Assembly: GCF_003367355.1 (NCBI RefSeq)
Contig: NZ_CP031413.1
Coordinates: 1,716,921-1,780,920 of the forward strand
DNA length: 64,000 bases
Source of the DNA: Lysobacter sp. TY2-98
GTDB taxonomy: Bacteria; Pseudomonadota; Gammaproteobacteria; Xanthomonadales; Xanthomonadaceae
Direction: 5' to 3'
The translations under genes were made by a program, and so were the position numbers. A model generated the notes under the pieces. The model saw nothing but the letters and a program-made list of their open reading frames with translations. It had not been told where the DNA came from and did no database searches. This document shows, one piece after another, positions 16,475-25,611 of this stretch (position 1 is the first letter of the stretch; every line of letters starts with the position of its first letter).

Positions 16475-18325
16475 CTAGAGGTCGCGCACCACCCGGAAGC
16501 CGATGCGCGCGTTCGTGGTGTCGGCGTCCGTGCCGCTGCGCCAGGCCGAACGGACCTCCGCCGGCGAACTGGCCCAGGAGCCGCCGCGCATCACGCGCTG
16601 CCTGCAGCCCGGATTGACCCAGGCGCGCTGGTCGCGCGGGGCGCGGCGGTAGCTGCTGTGCCAGCAGTCCGCCACCCACTCGCTGACATTGCCGGCCATG
16701 TCGTGAAGACCGAATCGATCGGGCGCGTAGTGCGCGACCGGCGCCGGCCCCCACGCGCCGTCCGCGTAACCGGGGAACACGTTCTGCCAGGTGCGCCCCG
16801 ACGGCGAACGGTCGCCTGCCCCCGTGAAGTTGCCGGTGTTCGGGGGCGGCGTACCAGCGCCCCACGGATACGGCGTCTTCGAGCCCGCGCGCACGGCGTA
16901 TTCGAACTCGGCCTCGCTGGGCAGGCGGTAGCGATGCCCCGTCTCCTGCGCCAGCCACTCCGCGTAGGCACTGGCATCCTTCGCGCTGACGTGCACGACG
17001 GGCAGGTCGTCCGTCGCTGGTCGACCGAGGTAGTCGCTGCGCCAGTCGACGTTGCCACGGCGCACGAAGTTGCCGCTGCGCAGGTCGTAGACGACCGAAT
17101 AGCCGCGACGGGTCGAGCGCGCCCGGTACTTGGTCGCGTCGACGAAACGTCGGAACTGGCCCACCGTCACTTCCGTCATCGACACGGCGAGCCCGCGCTG
17201 GAAATGGATCGCGCGGGTCGGGCGCTCGGCGTCGCTCGCGCCACGTTCGCCCGGCGGCGCGCCCATCGTGAAATCGCCGTACGGGATGACCACCATGGTC
17301 GGCGTGCGCCCCCCGCCCTGCAGCGCATCGGTAAAGCGCTGCCCCGGCACGAACAGGCCGTAATGGACGGCGAAATCGATGCGTCGCCGCAGCTCGGCCG
17401 CGGTCGGATCGGCCGCGGGCGCGATGCGCAGGATGTGCGCGAGAAATCCGCGCGCGGTTTCCACGCCACGCGGCTGCGTCAGCGCGGCGATACCGGCGTC
17501 GCGCAGGTCACCGATGCGGGCGGCGCGTTCGAACGCGATGCGCGCACGCGCTTCCGCGACGACGCCCGCCTCCGGCCGCACCTTCTGCGCCAGCACCAGC
17601 CAGCGTTCGGAGCCGACATAGTCCTCTTTGGCCGCCGACTCCTCGGCGCGACGGATCAGCGCACTTTCCGCCGCTGCCAGGCCCTGCTTCGCGCGCGCAT
17701 CGGTGGCGCGCAGCGCAAGCGCGCGACGGAACCACGCGATCGCGCCTTCACCACCGTCCTCGCCGATACGCCCCTGCGCGAGTTCCGCCTCGCCGCGCTC
17801 GCTGTCGCGCAGGCCATCCTCGACGCGGTCGACCTGCTGCAGGAAGCGCTCGACCTCCGGACGATCCAGCGCGACCACGCGCAGCACGGACGCCGCGTGG
17901 CGAACGCGATGCAGCGCGTCCGGATCGACATCGATGTCCGCCAGCGCCTCGCGCGCCTGCAGCACCAGGCCGGCAACGGAGTGTTCGACGCCCGCCTCCG
18001 CGCGCGTGCGCATCGGCGCGTAGTCGCGCAACGCCATGAACAGGGGTAGCGAGGAGGTGTCATCGTCGGCGAAGCGTCCCGCGGCGAGCGCGTCGTCAGC
18101 CTGTTTGGCGAGCGCCTGCGCATTGCGACGGTCGACGTCGATGTGCGGTGCGCGCCAGCCCGGCAGTCGCGATTCGGCCTCGCCGACGGTAACGCTGGGG
18201 GCGACGCGGGCCTTGGCAGCGGAGTCCGCGTCGCGATCGTGGCAGCCGGCGAGAAGCAGCGCGCCGCCCATCGCGACAGTCAGCGCGATGGCCTGTGCGG
18301 GCTTCGTCCGGGCCTTCGTGCGCAA
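16475..18325 (-). CDS. Lipoprotein with C-terminal formylglycine-generating-enzyme (SUMF1-like) domain
   Basis: This encodes about 616 residues. The start is read as TTG 18325, which has AGGAGG 4 bases upstream and begins a lipoprotein signal ending in LLLAGC. Residues about 60-330 are helical, alanine- and arginine-rich and look like tetratricopeptide or coiled helices. The last 250 residues match the FGE-sulfatase/EgtB fold: VVIPYGDFTMGAPPGER, VTVGQFRRFVDATKY, YRLPSEAEFEYAVRAG, GLHDMAGNVSEWVADC and the end RIGFRVVRDL. Cysteines near the end (ADCWHSS, PGCRQRV) are present, but no sulfatase is nearby, so it may be structural or act on an envelope partner. It is divergent from rnd. Confidence 0.75.
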   Translation of the reverse strand: MRTKARTKPAQAIALTVAMGGALLLAGCHDRDADSAAKARVAPSVTVGEAESRLPGWRAPHIDVDRRNAQALAKQADDALAAGRFADDDTSSLPLFMALRDYAPMRTRAEAGVEHSVAGLVLQAREALADIDVDPDALHRVRHAASVLRVVALDRPEVERFLQQVDRVEDGLRDSERGEAELAQGRIGEDGGEGAIAWFRRALALRATDARAKQGLAAAESALIRRAEESAAKEDYVGSERWLVLAQKVRPEAGVVAEARARIAFERAARIGDLRDAGIAALTQPRGVETARGFLAHILRIAPAADPTAAELRRRIDFAVHYGLFVPGQRFTDALQGGGRTPTMVVIPYGDFTMGAPPGERGASDAERPTRAIHFQRGLAVSMTEVTVGQFRRFVDATKYRARSTRRGYSVVYDLRSGNFVRRGNVDWRSDYLGRPATDDLPVVHVSAKDASAYAEWLAQETGHRYRLPSEAEFEYAVRAGSKTPYPWGAGTPPPNTGNFTGAGDRSPSGRTWQNVFPGYADGAWGPAPVAHYAPDRFGLHDMAGNVSEWVADCWHSSYRRAPRDQRAWVNPGCRQRVMRGGSWASSPAEVRSAWRSGTDADTTNARIGFRVVRDL

Positions 18326-18408
18326 GACGCCTCCTGCCTGCGGCCGCTGCCGCCGGGTCCACGGAAAGTAGGCTATTGTCGCCCGCTCCCGCAAACCCGG
18401 CACCCGTC

Positions 18409-19506
18409 TTGGCCCACTGGATCGATCGCCCCGACGCGCTGCGCGCGCGCCTTGCATCGCCGCCGTCGCGCGTCGGCCTGGACACGGAATTCGTCCGCGA
18501 ACGCACGTACTGGCCGAAGCTCGCACTGGTGCAGATCGCACTGCCACAGGACGACGGCAGCGTCGAGATCCTGCTCGTCGATCCGCTCGTGCCGGGGATG
18601 AACGAAGCGCTCGCGCCGCTGCTCGCCGACACGGCGGTGCTGAAGATCATGCACAGCCCGAGCGAGGATCTGATCGCGCTGCGCGAAACCTGCGGCGAAG
18701 TGCCGCGCCCGCTGTTCGACACGCAGGCCGCCGCCGCGCTCGCGGGCATCGGCGCGGGACTCGGCTACCAGAAGCTGGTCGCGGAGATCACCGGCGTTGC
18801 GCTCGAAAAGGGCGAGACGCGTTCGGACTGGATGCGCCGCCCGCTATCCGCATCACAATTGCAGTACGCGGCGGAAGACGTCGCGCATCTCTTCGAGATC
18901 TACGACGTGCTGGTCGCCAAGCTCGACGCGCTCGGCCGCCGCGGCTGGCTCGATGCCGACATGGCGCGCACTGTCGCGAACGCGATCGAAGACCCCGCCG
19001 AACGCTGGCCTCACCTGTCGATGCGCAGCGCGCAGTTCTTCGACCGCGACGCGCAGGCACGCCTGCTCCGACTGCTGCGCTGGCGCGATGCGCATGCGCG
19101 CATCGCCGACCTACCGCGCAGCTGGGTGCTCGACAACGAACTCGCGGCCACCCTCGCCCGCCCGGAGCCGACGGATCGTGACGTCGTCGCCGAAGCGATC
19201 CGCGCGCACCCCAAAGGCCCACGCAAGCTCGTCGATGCAGTTTGGAACGCGCTTACGACGCCACTCGCCGACGAAGCCGATGCGCCGGACGCCACGCAGG
19301 CCGAACGTCGCGACAAGAACCGCATCAAGGCGCTGCAGGACGCCGTGTCCAAACGCGCGGAGGAACTCGGCGTCGCGGATGCGGTGCTCGCGTCGCGCCG
19401 CATGCTCGAACCGTTGGTCGATACCGGTGAATGGCCGGAGTCGCTGGCGGGCTGGCGTCGCGAGCAGCTCGAACCGGCTTTGGCACCGTTGCTCGCAAAG
19501 CGCTGA
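18409..19506 (+). CDS. rnd: Ribonuclease D
   Basis: This encodes about 365 residues (E. coli 375). The DEDD exonuclease residues are visible: VGLDTEFVRERTYWPKL, then MHSPSEDLIAL, FDTQAAAAL and RSDWMRRPLSASQLQYAAEDVAHL. An HRDC domain follows (about 210-290). RNase D trims the 3' ends of tRNAs and small RNAs. The start is read as TTG 18409, leaving an 83-bp divergent gap to a gene that also starts with TTG; no ATG lies near the conserved N-terminus. Two tRNA genes lie just downstream. Confidence 0.93.
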   Translation: MAHWIDRPDALRARLASPPSRVGLDTEFVRERTYWPKLALVQIALPQDDGSVEILLVDPLVPGMNEALAPLLADTAVLKIMHSPSEDLIALRETCGEVPRPLFDTQAAAALAGIGAGLGYQKLVAEITGVALEKGETRSDWMRRPLSASQLQYAAEDVAHLFEIYDVLVAKLDALGRRGWLDADMARTVANAIEDPAERWPHLSMRSAQFFDRDAQARLLRLLRWRDAHARIADLPRSWVLDNELAATLARPEPTDRDVVAEAIRAHPKGPRKLVDAVWNALTTPLADEADAPDATQAERRDKNRIKALQDAVSKRAEELGVADAVLASRRMLEPLVDTGEWPESLAGWRREQLEPALAPLLAKR

Positions 19507-19525
19507 GCAGCCGATACCTCCAAAC

Positions 19526-19553
19526 AAAAACGGCGCCCGAAGGCGCCGTTTTT
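19526..19553. terminator. Bidirectional terminator shared by rnd and tRNA-Ala
   Basis: AAAAACGGCGCC (19526-19537) and GGCGCCGTTTTT (19542-19553) make a perfect 12-bp stem with loop CGAA, with T-runs on both strands. It closes rnd on plus and the tRNA gene on minus. Confidence 0.9.
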
Positions 19554-19562
19554 GCGTAATCG

Positions 19563-19638
19563 TGGTGGAGCGGAGGGGGATCGAACCCCTGACCTTCGCG
19601 ATGCGAACGCGACGCTCTCCCAGCTGAGCTACCGCCCC
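19563..19638 (-). tRNA. tRNA-Ala (anticodon CGC)
   Basis: On the minus strand 76 bases fold as a cloverleaf: acceptor GGGGCGG with CCGCTCC (one G-U pair), D-arm GCTCAGCTGGGAGAGC, anticodon stem TCGCG/CGCGA with loop TTCGCAT giving CGC, T-arm AGGGGTTCGATCCCCT, discriminator A and encoded CCA. It reads alanine codon GCG, which is frequent in this GC-rich DNA. Confidence 0.95.
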
Positions 19639-19650
19639 ACGAGGACGCGC

Positions 19651-19680
19651 AGTGTACCGGCGCAGCGGCGGTCCTGCCAA
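19651..19680 (-). promoter_or_regulatory. Candidate promoter of tRNA-Ala
   Basis: On the minus strand TTGGCA (19680-19675) and TACACT (19656-19651) are 18 bases apart. The predicted start is 6-7 bases further, near 19644, just before the tRNA at 19638, and the discriminator GCGCG is GC-rich, as in stringently controlled promoters. Motif evidence only. Confidence 0.45.
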
Positions 19681-19759
19681 GCGGTTTTGGGGCGACGCTG
19701 CGATCGCCGGAGCGTGATTACCGGCACAGTCCGCTCCCGTGCGAAAATCGGCGGCTTGG

Positions 19760-19836
19760 GGCCCCGTAGCTCAGCTGGATAGAGCGTCCCCCTCCTAAGG
19801 GGAAGGTCGCACGTTCGAATCGTGTCGGGGCCGCCA
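19760..19836 (+). tRNA. tRNA-Arg (anticodon CCT)
   Basis: This 77-base sequence folds as a cloverleaf: acceptor GGCCCCG with CGGGGCC, D-arm GCTCAGCTGGATAGAGC, anticodon stem TCCCC/GGGGA with loop CTCCTAA giving CCT, T-stem with GTTCGAAT, discriminator G and encoded CCA. It reads the rare arginine codon AGG. It is 121 bp from, and opposite to, tRNA-Ala. Confidence 0.95.
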
Positions 19837-19907
19837 CTGGAACCCTCGCCTTGCCGCGTCCGCGATCCGACCTCGTCGGTGGGCGCAGCCGATCATGGAG
19901 CATCACG

Positions 19908-21440
19908 ATGACCCACCCCGTCCTCACCGCACTCGGCCTGACCGAGCTGGAATCCGGCACGTACCTCGGCAGCGGCCAGTGGTCGCAGACGCGCGACGCC
20001 GGCGTGCTCGAGTCCGTCAGCCCCACCGACGGCACGGTGCTCGCGCGCGTGCATGCGTCGTCGCAGGAGGACTACGACACCATCGTCGAGCGCGCGCAGG
20101 CCGCGTTCAAGGTGTGGCGCACGACGCCGGCGCCTCGCCGCGGCGAAGCGATCCGTCTTTGCGCCGAAGCGCTGCGCCAGCACAAGGACGCGCTCGGCTC
20201 GCTGGTCGCACTGGAGATGGGCAAGTCGAAGCCGGAAGGCGACGGCGAAGTGCAGGAGATGATCGACATCGGCGACTTCGCCGTCGGTCTGTCGCGCCAG
20301 CTCTACGGTCTGACGATGCATTCGGAGCGCCCCGGCCACCGCATGTACGAGCAGTGGCATCCGATCGGCCTGGTCGGAATCATTTCGGCGTTCAACTTCC
20401 CGGTCGCGGTGTGGGCGTGGAACTCATTCGTCGCGGCCGTCTGCGGTGACATCGCGATCTGGAAGCCGTCGCCGAAGACGCCGCTGTCGGCCATCGCGTC
20501 GATGAAGATCTGCAACGAAGCGCTGCGCGCCGGCGGCTTCCCGGACATCTTCTTCCTGTTCAACGACGCCGGTTCGGATCTCGCGCAGACCTTCGTCGAC
20601 GACGCGCGCATTCCACTGATCTCGTTCACCGGTTCGACCAAGGTCGGCCGCATGGTCGGCGAGCGCGTCGCGCGCCGCATGGGCCGTTCGCTGCTGGAAC
20701 TCGGCGGCAACAACGCGATCATCGTCGACCCGTCGGCGGACCTGAAGCTCGCGATTCCGGCGATCGTGTTCGGCGCGGTCGGCACCGCCGGCCAGCGCTG
20801 CACCACCACGCGTCGCCTGTTCGTGCACGAGTCGATCTACGACGACGTGCTCGCCAAGCTGGTCACCGCGTACAAGCAGGCCGAAGGCAAGATCGGCGAT
20901 CCGACCGATCCGTCGAACCTCATGGGCCCGCTCAACAGCCGCGACGGCGTGCAGGCGTATCTCGATGCGATCGCCGCAGCGAAGGCGGCGGGCGGCACGA
21001 TCGCCACGGGCGGTACCGCGATCGATCGCCCCGGCAACTTCGTGCTGCCGGCGATCGTCACCGGCCTGACGAACGACGCCGCGATCGTGCAGCACGAAAC
21101 GTTCGCGCCGATCCTCTACGTCATGAAGTATTCGACGCTCGACGAAGCCATCGAACTGCAGAACGCGGTTCCGCAGGGCCTGTCGTCGTCGATCTTCACC
21201 ACCAACCTCAAGGCGGCCGAGCAGTTCCTGTCGGCATGGGGTTCGGACTGCGGCATCGCCAACGTCAACATCGGCACCTCGGGGGCGGAGATCGGCGGCG
21301 CGTTCGGTGGCGAGAAGGAAACGGGCGGCGGGCGCGAGTCCGGTTCGGACGCGTGGAAGGCGTACATGCGTCGCCAGACCAACACGATCAACTACTCCGA
21401 TTCGATGCCGCTCGCGCAAGGCATCAAGTTCGACCTTTAA
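19908..21440 (+). CDS. amaB: ALDH7-family aldehyde dehydrogenase (probable aminoadipate-semialdehyde dehydrogenase)
   Basis: This encodes 510 residues, the usual length of the antiquitin/AmaB group. Visible motifs are [19 protein letters not shown], the NAD-loop [34 protein letters not shown] and the catalytic Cys in [14 protein letters not shown]. The C-terminal [17 protein letters not shown] is typical of ALDH7. Such enzymes oxidise L-2-aminoadipate-6-semialdehyde (piperidine-6-carboxylate) in lysine catabolism; no other lysine-degradation gene is adjacent, so the substrate is inferred from the family. ATG 19908 begins the conserved N-terminus. Three further plus-strand genes follow. Confidence 0.85.
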   Translation: MTHPVLTALGLTELESGTYLGSGQWSQTRDAGVLESVSPTDGTVLARVHASSQEDYDTIVERAQAAFKVWRTTPAPRRGEAIRLCAEALRQHKDALGSLVALEMGKSKPEGDGEVQEMIDIGDFAVGLSRQLYGLTMHSERPGHRMYEQWHPIGLVGIISAFNFPVAVWAWNSFVAAVCGDIAIWKPSPKTPLSAIASMKICNEALRAGGFPDIFFLFNDAGSDLAQTFVDDARIPLISFTGSTKVGRMVGERVARRMGRSLLELGGNNAIIVDPSADLKLAIPAIVFGAVGTAGQRCTTTRRLFVHESIYDDVLAKLVTAYKQAEGKIGDPTDPSNLMGPLNSRDGVQAYLDAIAAAKAAGGTIATGGTAIDRPGNFVLPAIVTGLTNDAAIVQHETFAPILYVMKYSTLDEAIELQNAVPQGLSSSIFTTNLKAAEQFLSAWGSDCGIANVNIGTSGAEIGGAFGGEKETGGGRESGSDAWKAYMRRQTNTINYSDSMPLAQGIKFDL

Positions 21441-21449
21441 GGCACCGAC

Positions 21450-21743
21450 ATGAGCTCGCAGCCGATCAACGTTCCTTCGAGCCCGATGGCGGTGGCGAGC
21501 CTCGTGCTCGGCATCCTGTCGTGGGTCGTCCTGCCGATTCTTGGTGCGATTGGAGCGATCATCTGCGGGCACTTGGCGCGGCGCGAAATCCGCGCCGCGC
21601 GCGGTGCGGTCGGCGGCGACGGAATGGCGACCGTCGGACTCGTGCTCGGCTACGCGCACCTGGTCGTGATGTTGATCGCCCTCGTCGTCGTGATGCTGTT
21701 CTTCGGTGGGCTCTTCGCCGTGCTCCTGCACGCCGCGCACTGA
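21450..21743 (+). CDS. DUF4190-type small membrane protein
   Basis: This encodes 97 residues with two membrane helices (about 13-43 and 65-93) joined by [20 protein letters not shown]. The pattern [30 protein letters not shown] is the DUF4190 signature, a family of unknown role. It begins 9 bp after the ALDH stop and its own stop overlaps the pyrD start (TGATG), so it is probably co-translated with pyrD. Confidence 0.8.
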   Translation: MSSQPINVPSSPMAVASLVLGILSWVVLPILGAIGAIICGHLARREIRAARGAVGGDGMATVGLVLGYAHLVVMLIALVVVMLFFGGLFAVLLHAAH

Positions 21744-22804
21744 TGTACGGCCTGCTGCGCCCGCTGCTGTTCCGACTCGATGCCGAGACCGCGCACGGCG
21801 TGGCACTGCGTGGTCTCGACACGCTCGAACAGGCGGGCCTGCTCGGCCTGGTTGCGCGACGACCGGCGCAGTCGCCGTATCCGGTCAACGTGTTCGGGCT
21901 CGACTTTCCCAACCCCGTCGGCCTCGCCGCAGGGCTCGACAAGAACGGCGAACACATCGACGCGCTGTTCGGCCTCGGTTTCGGCTTCGTCGAGGTCGGC
22001 ACGGTGACGCCGCGTCCCCAGGCGGGCAATCCGAAGCCGCGCATGTTCCGGCTTCCGAAGCATCGCGCCGTAATCAATCGCCTGGGTTTCAACAATCTTG
22101 GCGTCGACGCGCTGGTGCACAACGTCGAGGCCGTGCGTCATCGGCGCGGCATCCTGGGCATCAACATCGGCAAGAACAAGGACACGCCGAACGAATCGGC
22201 GCAGGACGACTACCTGCATTGCCTCGAACGCGTGTATCCGCTCGCCGACTACATCACCATCAACATTTCATCGCCCAACACGGCCGGCCTGCGCGAGTTG
22301 CAGGAAGAGCAGTCGCTGCGACGCCTGATCGGCACGCTGCGCGAGGCGCAGGAGCGGTTCGGCGCACAGCACGGCAAACGTGTGCCGATGCTGGTGAAAG
22401 TGGCGCCGGATCTTTCCGACGACGACATCGAAGCCGCTGCGCGCGTGCTGGCCGATCTGCAGGTCGATGGCGTGATCGCGACGAATACGACGATCTCGCG
22501 GGAAGGCGTCGAGGATTCGCCGCATGCGGACGAGCCGGGCGGTCTGTCGGGCGCGCCGGTGATGCAGCAGTCGACCTACGTGCTACGCCGCCTGCGCACG
22601 CGCCTGCCCGAATCGATCCCGCTGGTGGGCGTCGGCGGCATCCTTTCCGGCGCCGATGCGGTCGCCAAGATGGCCGCAGGTGCCAGCCTCGTGCAGTGCT
22701 ACACCGGCTTCATCTACCGCGGGCCCGTACTGGTGCGCGAATGCGTGGCGGCGATCCGCCGTCGCAAGGAAGCCCCTAGCCGCGGGCACATGTTCCCGAC
22801 ATGA
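21743..22804 (+). CDS. pyrD: Dihydroorotate dehydrogenase (quinone), class 2
   Basis: This encodes 353 residues. The N-terminal helices ([19 protein letters not shown]) make the membrane-facing quinone tunnel of class 2 enzymes. The FMN barrel has [43 protein letters not shown], the catalytic Ser in [17 protein letters not shown] and [11 protein letters not shown]. It oxidises dihydroorotate to orotate in pyrimidine synthesis, passing electrons to ubiquinone (compare ubiG at 6 kb). The stop overlaps the murB ATG by four bases. Confidence 0.96.
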   Translation: MYGLLRPLLFRLDAETAHGVALRGLDTLEQAGLLGLVARRPAQSPYPVNVFGLDFPNPVGLAAGLDKNGEHIDALFGLGFGFVEVGTVTPRPQAGNPKPRMFRLPKHRAVINRLGFNNLGVDALVHNVEAVRHRRGILGINIGKNKDTPNESAQDDYLHCLERVYPLADYITINISSPNTAGLRELQEEQSLRRLIGTLREAQERFGAQHGKRVPMLVKVAPDLSDDDIEAAARVLADLQVDGVIATNTTISREGVEDSPHADEPGGLSGAPVMQQSTYVLRRLRTRLPESIPLVGVGGILSGADAVAKMAAGASLVQCYTGFIYRGPVLVRECVAAIRRRKEAPSRGHMFPT

Positions 22805-23853
22805 GCGATCCGATTCCTGGCGTGCGCATCACGCGCGACGCCGATCTCCGCGGTCTCAATACGTTCGGTGTCGACGCACGCGCGCCGTGGCTGGTCGAGG
22901 TCGACGATGCCAGCCGCCTCGCCGACGTTTTCGCAGTCGCGCCGCTGGCCGGAACGACGCCGCTGGTGCTCGGTGGCGGCAGCAACGTGTTGTTTGTCGA
23001 TGCGCCGGAGGCGCCGGTGTTGCGCCTGACGGGTACGCAGATTCGCGTGCTCGACGATGACGGCGATACCGTGCGGCTCTCTGTCGATGCAGGCGTCGAA
23101 TGGCATGCCTTCGTTCTCCGCACGCTCGATGATGGCCTGTCCGGTATCGAGAACCTCGCACTGATTCCGGGCACCGTCGGCGCGGCGCCGATCCAGAACA
23201 TCGGTGCCTATGGCGTCGAGGTGCGCGAGCTCATCGATGCCATGCACGTCTTCGAACCCGCCACCGGTAGAAGCGCGCGAATGACGAACGCCGACTGCGC
23301 GTTCGCCTATCGCGACAGCGTGTTCAAGCACGATCCGGCGCGCTACGTCGTCACGGGCGTCGAATTCCGCCTGCGCCGCGGCGGCGCGCCGAACCTCGGC
23401 TACGCGGGCATCGCGGACGAACTCGCCGCGCGTGGCATCGATGCGCCGACCGCACGCGACGTCGCCGACGCCGTCATCGCGATCCGTCGTCGCAAGCTGC
23501 CGGACCCGGCCGTCATCGGCAATGCGGGCAGCTTCTTCAAGAATCCGATCGTCAGCGCCGACATCGCCGATGCGCTGCTGTCGGCGAATCCGCGTCTGCC
23601 GGTGTTCCCCGCGGGCGACGGCCTGCGCAAGCTCTCGGCCGCCTGGTTGATCGACAGCGCGGGTCTGCGCGGCTATCGCGACGGCGATGCCGGCGTGTCG
23701 CCGGGCCACGCGCTGGTACTGGTCAACCACGGCGCTGCAACCGGTGCGGATCTGCTACGCGTCGCGCGGCATGTCGCCACGACCGTCGAGGAGCGCTTCG
23801 GCGTCGCACTCGAGCCGGAGCCACGCGTGATCGGAGCGCGCTGGGCGCAGTGA
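22801..23853 (+). CDS. murB: UDP-N-acetylenolpyruvoylglucosamine reductase
   Basis: This encodes 350 residues, a type I MurB. The FAD-binding region shows [20 protein letters not shown] and [22 protein letters not shown]; the catalytic Ser lies in [11 protein letters not shown], and the C-terminal Glu region [11 protein letters not shown] is present. It reduces enolpyruvyl-UDP-GlcNAc to UDP-MurNAc for cell-wall synthesis. ATG 22801 overlaps the pyrD stop (ATGA), showing translational coupling. Confidence 0.95.
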   Translation: MSDPIPGVRITRDADLRGLNTFGVDARAPWLVEVDDASRLADVFAVAPLAGTTPLVLGGGSNVLFVDAPEAPVLRLTGTQIRVLDDDGDTVRLSVDAGVEWHAFVLRTLDDGLSGIENLALIPGTVGAAPIQNIGAYGVEVRELIDAMHVFEPATGRSARMTNADCAFAYRDSVFKHDPARYVVTGVEFRLRRGGAPNLGYAGIADELAARGIDAPTARDVADAVIAIRRRKLPDPAVIGNAGSFFKNPIVSADIADALLSANPRLPVFPAGDGLRKLSAAWLIDSAGLRGYRDGDAGVSPGHALVLVNHGAATGADLLRVARHVATTVEERFGVALEPEPRVIGARWAQ

Positions 23854-23919
23854 CTGCTCCGCGTCCGCGCCGTTTGAGCGGCGCCGCCGGGCATTCGCAG
23901 TGCACCGGCATCTCCGCAG

Positions 23920-23936
23920 CGTGACGCACCGTCACG
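23920..23936. repeat. Short inverted repeat upstream of the EamA transporter
   Basis: CGTGACG (23920-23926) and CGTCACG (23930-23936) are complementary around CAC, 34 bp before the EamA start in the 117-bp gap after murB. It might be an operator; nothing else is seen in this gap. Confidence 0.25.
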
Positions 23937-23970
23937 ATCGATCCGCGCCGATCGGCGATCCTTGCCCGCC

Positions 23971-24888
23971 ATGACGACCGCCCCGACGCACCACGCCACG
24001 GTGATCCGCGCCGCGCTGCTCATGCTGGCGAGCACGCTGTTCTTCGGCCTGATGGCGATCACCATCCGATACGCATCGAAGACGCTGCCGACGTTCGAGA
24101 TCGCGTTCTGGCGCAACACCTTCGGACTGATGGCGCTGATGCCACTGCTGCTCCGCAGCGGGGCGTCGATGCGCACGAAGCAGCTCCCGAAATACCTGCT
24201 GCGCAGCGCGATCGGCATCGGTTCGATGCTGTGTTCGTTCTGGGCGATCGGCCACCTGCCGCTGTCGCAGGCCATCTCGCTCTCGTATTCGACGCCGCTG
24301 TTCGTGACGATCGCCGCGGTGATCTGGCTCGGCGAGACCGTGCGCCGTCGACGCTGGACCGCCGTCGTGCTCGGTTTCATCGGCGTGCTCGTGATCGTGC
24401 GCCCCGGCACCGCCGGATTCACGCATGCCTCGCTGGTCGCGCTCGCCGCTGCCGTGCTGAGTGCGGTCGTTGCGGTACAGATCAAGCAGCTCTCGCGCAT
24501 CGACGCCGCCGACACGATCGTCTTCTACACCTACGTGTTCTGGGTGCCACTGTCGTTCGTACCGGCGCTGTTCGTGTGGGTGTGGCCGGCGCCGATGGAC
24601 TGGGTGTGGCTCGTGCTGACCGGGCTATTCGGCACCGGCGGCCAGCTGCTCTGGACCCGCGCACTGCGCCTGGGCGACGTGTCCGCGCTGACGCCGATCA
24701 GCTTCATGCAGCTGCCGGTGGTGACCGTGGCGGCGTACTTCCTGTTCGACGAGAAGATCGATCGCTACACGATCGCTGGCGCGCTGATCATCTTCGCCGC
24801 CAACGCCTACATCGCGCATCGGGAAGCGCAGCTTGCGCGACGTGCGGCGACGACAGCACCGATCGAGGCGGCGCGTCCGGCGGAGTAA
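23971..24888 (+). CDS. EamA/DMT-family transporter
   Basis: This encodes 305 residues with about ten membrane helices in two EamA repeats (about 12-140 and 150-290). Typical pieces are ITIRYASKTLPTFEIAFWRN in the first repeat and SALTPISFMQLPVVTVAAYFLFDEK in the second, with RXXXAxxLGFxGVLVIVRPG between. The drug/metabolite transporter superfamily exports small metabolites; the substrate is not known. ATG 23971 is preferred over a TTG at 23962. It converges on the PAP2 gene with only 3 bp between stops. Confidence 0.85.
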   Translation: MTTAPTHHATVIRAALLMLASTLFFGLMAITIRYASKTLPTFEIAFWRNTFGLMALMPLLLRSGASMRTKQLPKYLLRSAIGIGSMLCSFWAIGHLPLSQAISLSYSTPLFVTIAAVIWLGETVRRRRWTAVVLGFIGVLVIVRPGTAGFTHASLVALAAAVLSAVVAVQIKQLSRIDAADTIVFYTYVFWVPLSFVPALFVWVWPAPMDWVWLVLTGLFGTGGQLLWTRALRLGDVSALTPISFMQLPVVTVAAYFLFDEKIDRYTIAGALIIFAANAYIAHREAQLARRAATTAPIEAARPAE

Positions 24889-24891
24889 GCC

Positions 24892-25611
24892 TCAGACTTT
24901 GCTCGACCCGGTCATCAACCCACGCCGGAACGCAATGAACCGCACGCCCAGCGTCCACGCGATTGCAGCGGCCCATCCCGCCAGGATGTCGGACGGGTAA
25001 TGCACGCCGAGATACACGCGTGACATCCCGACGCCGAGCGTGAACAGCACGCCGACAACGATGACCGGCCAGCGCCAGCGCGTGTTCCAGGCCAGACATG
25101 CGACGACGCAGGCGAGCGTCGCCGAACCCATCGCGTGACCGCTGGGGAAGCTGTAGGTGCTCTCGGGTGCGATCGAAACCCACAAGGCCGGGCGGGCGCG
25201 CGCGAAGACGTGCTTGGCGATCAGGTTCAGCAATGCCGAGCCGCCGAGCGCGATCGCGGCGAAGGTCGCGCTGCGCGAATGGCGGCGGAAGGCGAGGAAC
25301 AGCACCAGCACGATGTCGGCCGGCACCACGCCACCCGAATAGCCGACTGCGGAGAACGCCAGGAATATGGAATTGAGCAGTGGACTCGCGAGCGAATGCA
25401 GCCCCTCGAGCACGGGTGTGTCGAAGAAGAACGGCCGGCCTTCGGCGAGGTCCTCGGCCAGTTCGCCAAATCCCCATAGCGGGAGCGCGACGCAGACAAA
25501 CACCACGAGCAGTTCCAGCCCGTAGCGACGGAAGACGCTCTTGCCGACCTGCGCCTGTTCGGCGACGACGGCGGTCGGGGTTCCCGCGTCAGCCCGCGGT
25601 GTTGGCTCCAT
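24892..25611 (-). CDS. PAP2-family membrane phosphatase
   Basis: This encodes 239 residues with five or six membrane helices. The three-part phosphatase signature is complete: [11 protein letters not shown] (KxxxxxxRP), [12 protein letters not shown] (PSGH) and [17 protein letters not shown] (SRxxxxxHxxxD). Such enzymes dephosphorylate lipids such as phosphatidylglycerol phosphate or undecaprenyl diphosphate on the periplasmic side. Its start at 25611 overlaps the last 23 bases of ispG, so it is translated from the ispG transcript. That an isoprenoid-pathway gene precedes it makes a prenyl-phosphate substrate attractive but unproven. Confidence 0.85.
   Translation of the reverse strand: MEPTPRADAGTPTAVVAEQAQVGKSVFRRYGLELLVVFVCVALPLWGFGELAEDLAEGRPFFFDTPVLEGLHSLASPLLNSIFLAFSAVGYSGGVVPADIVLVLFLAFRRHSRSATFAAIALGGSALLNLIAKHVFARARPALWVSIAPESTYSFPSGHAMGSATLACVVACLAWNTRWRWPVIVVGVLFTLGVGMSRVYLGVHYPSDILAGWAAAIAWTLGVRFIAFRRGLMTGSSKV

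Noticed and set aside
19563-19836. Two tRNA genes as a possible integration site
   Set aside because: No integrase, no truncated tRNA copy and no island genes lie nearby; flanking genes are core.
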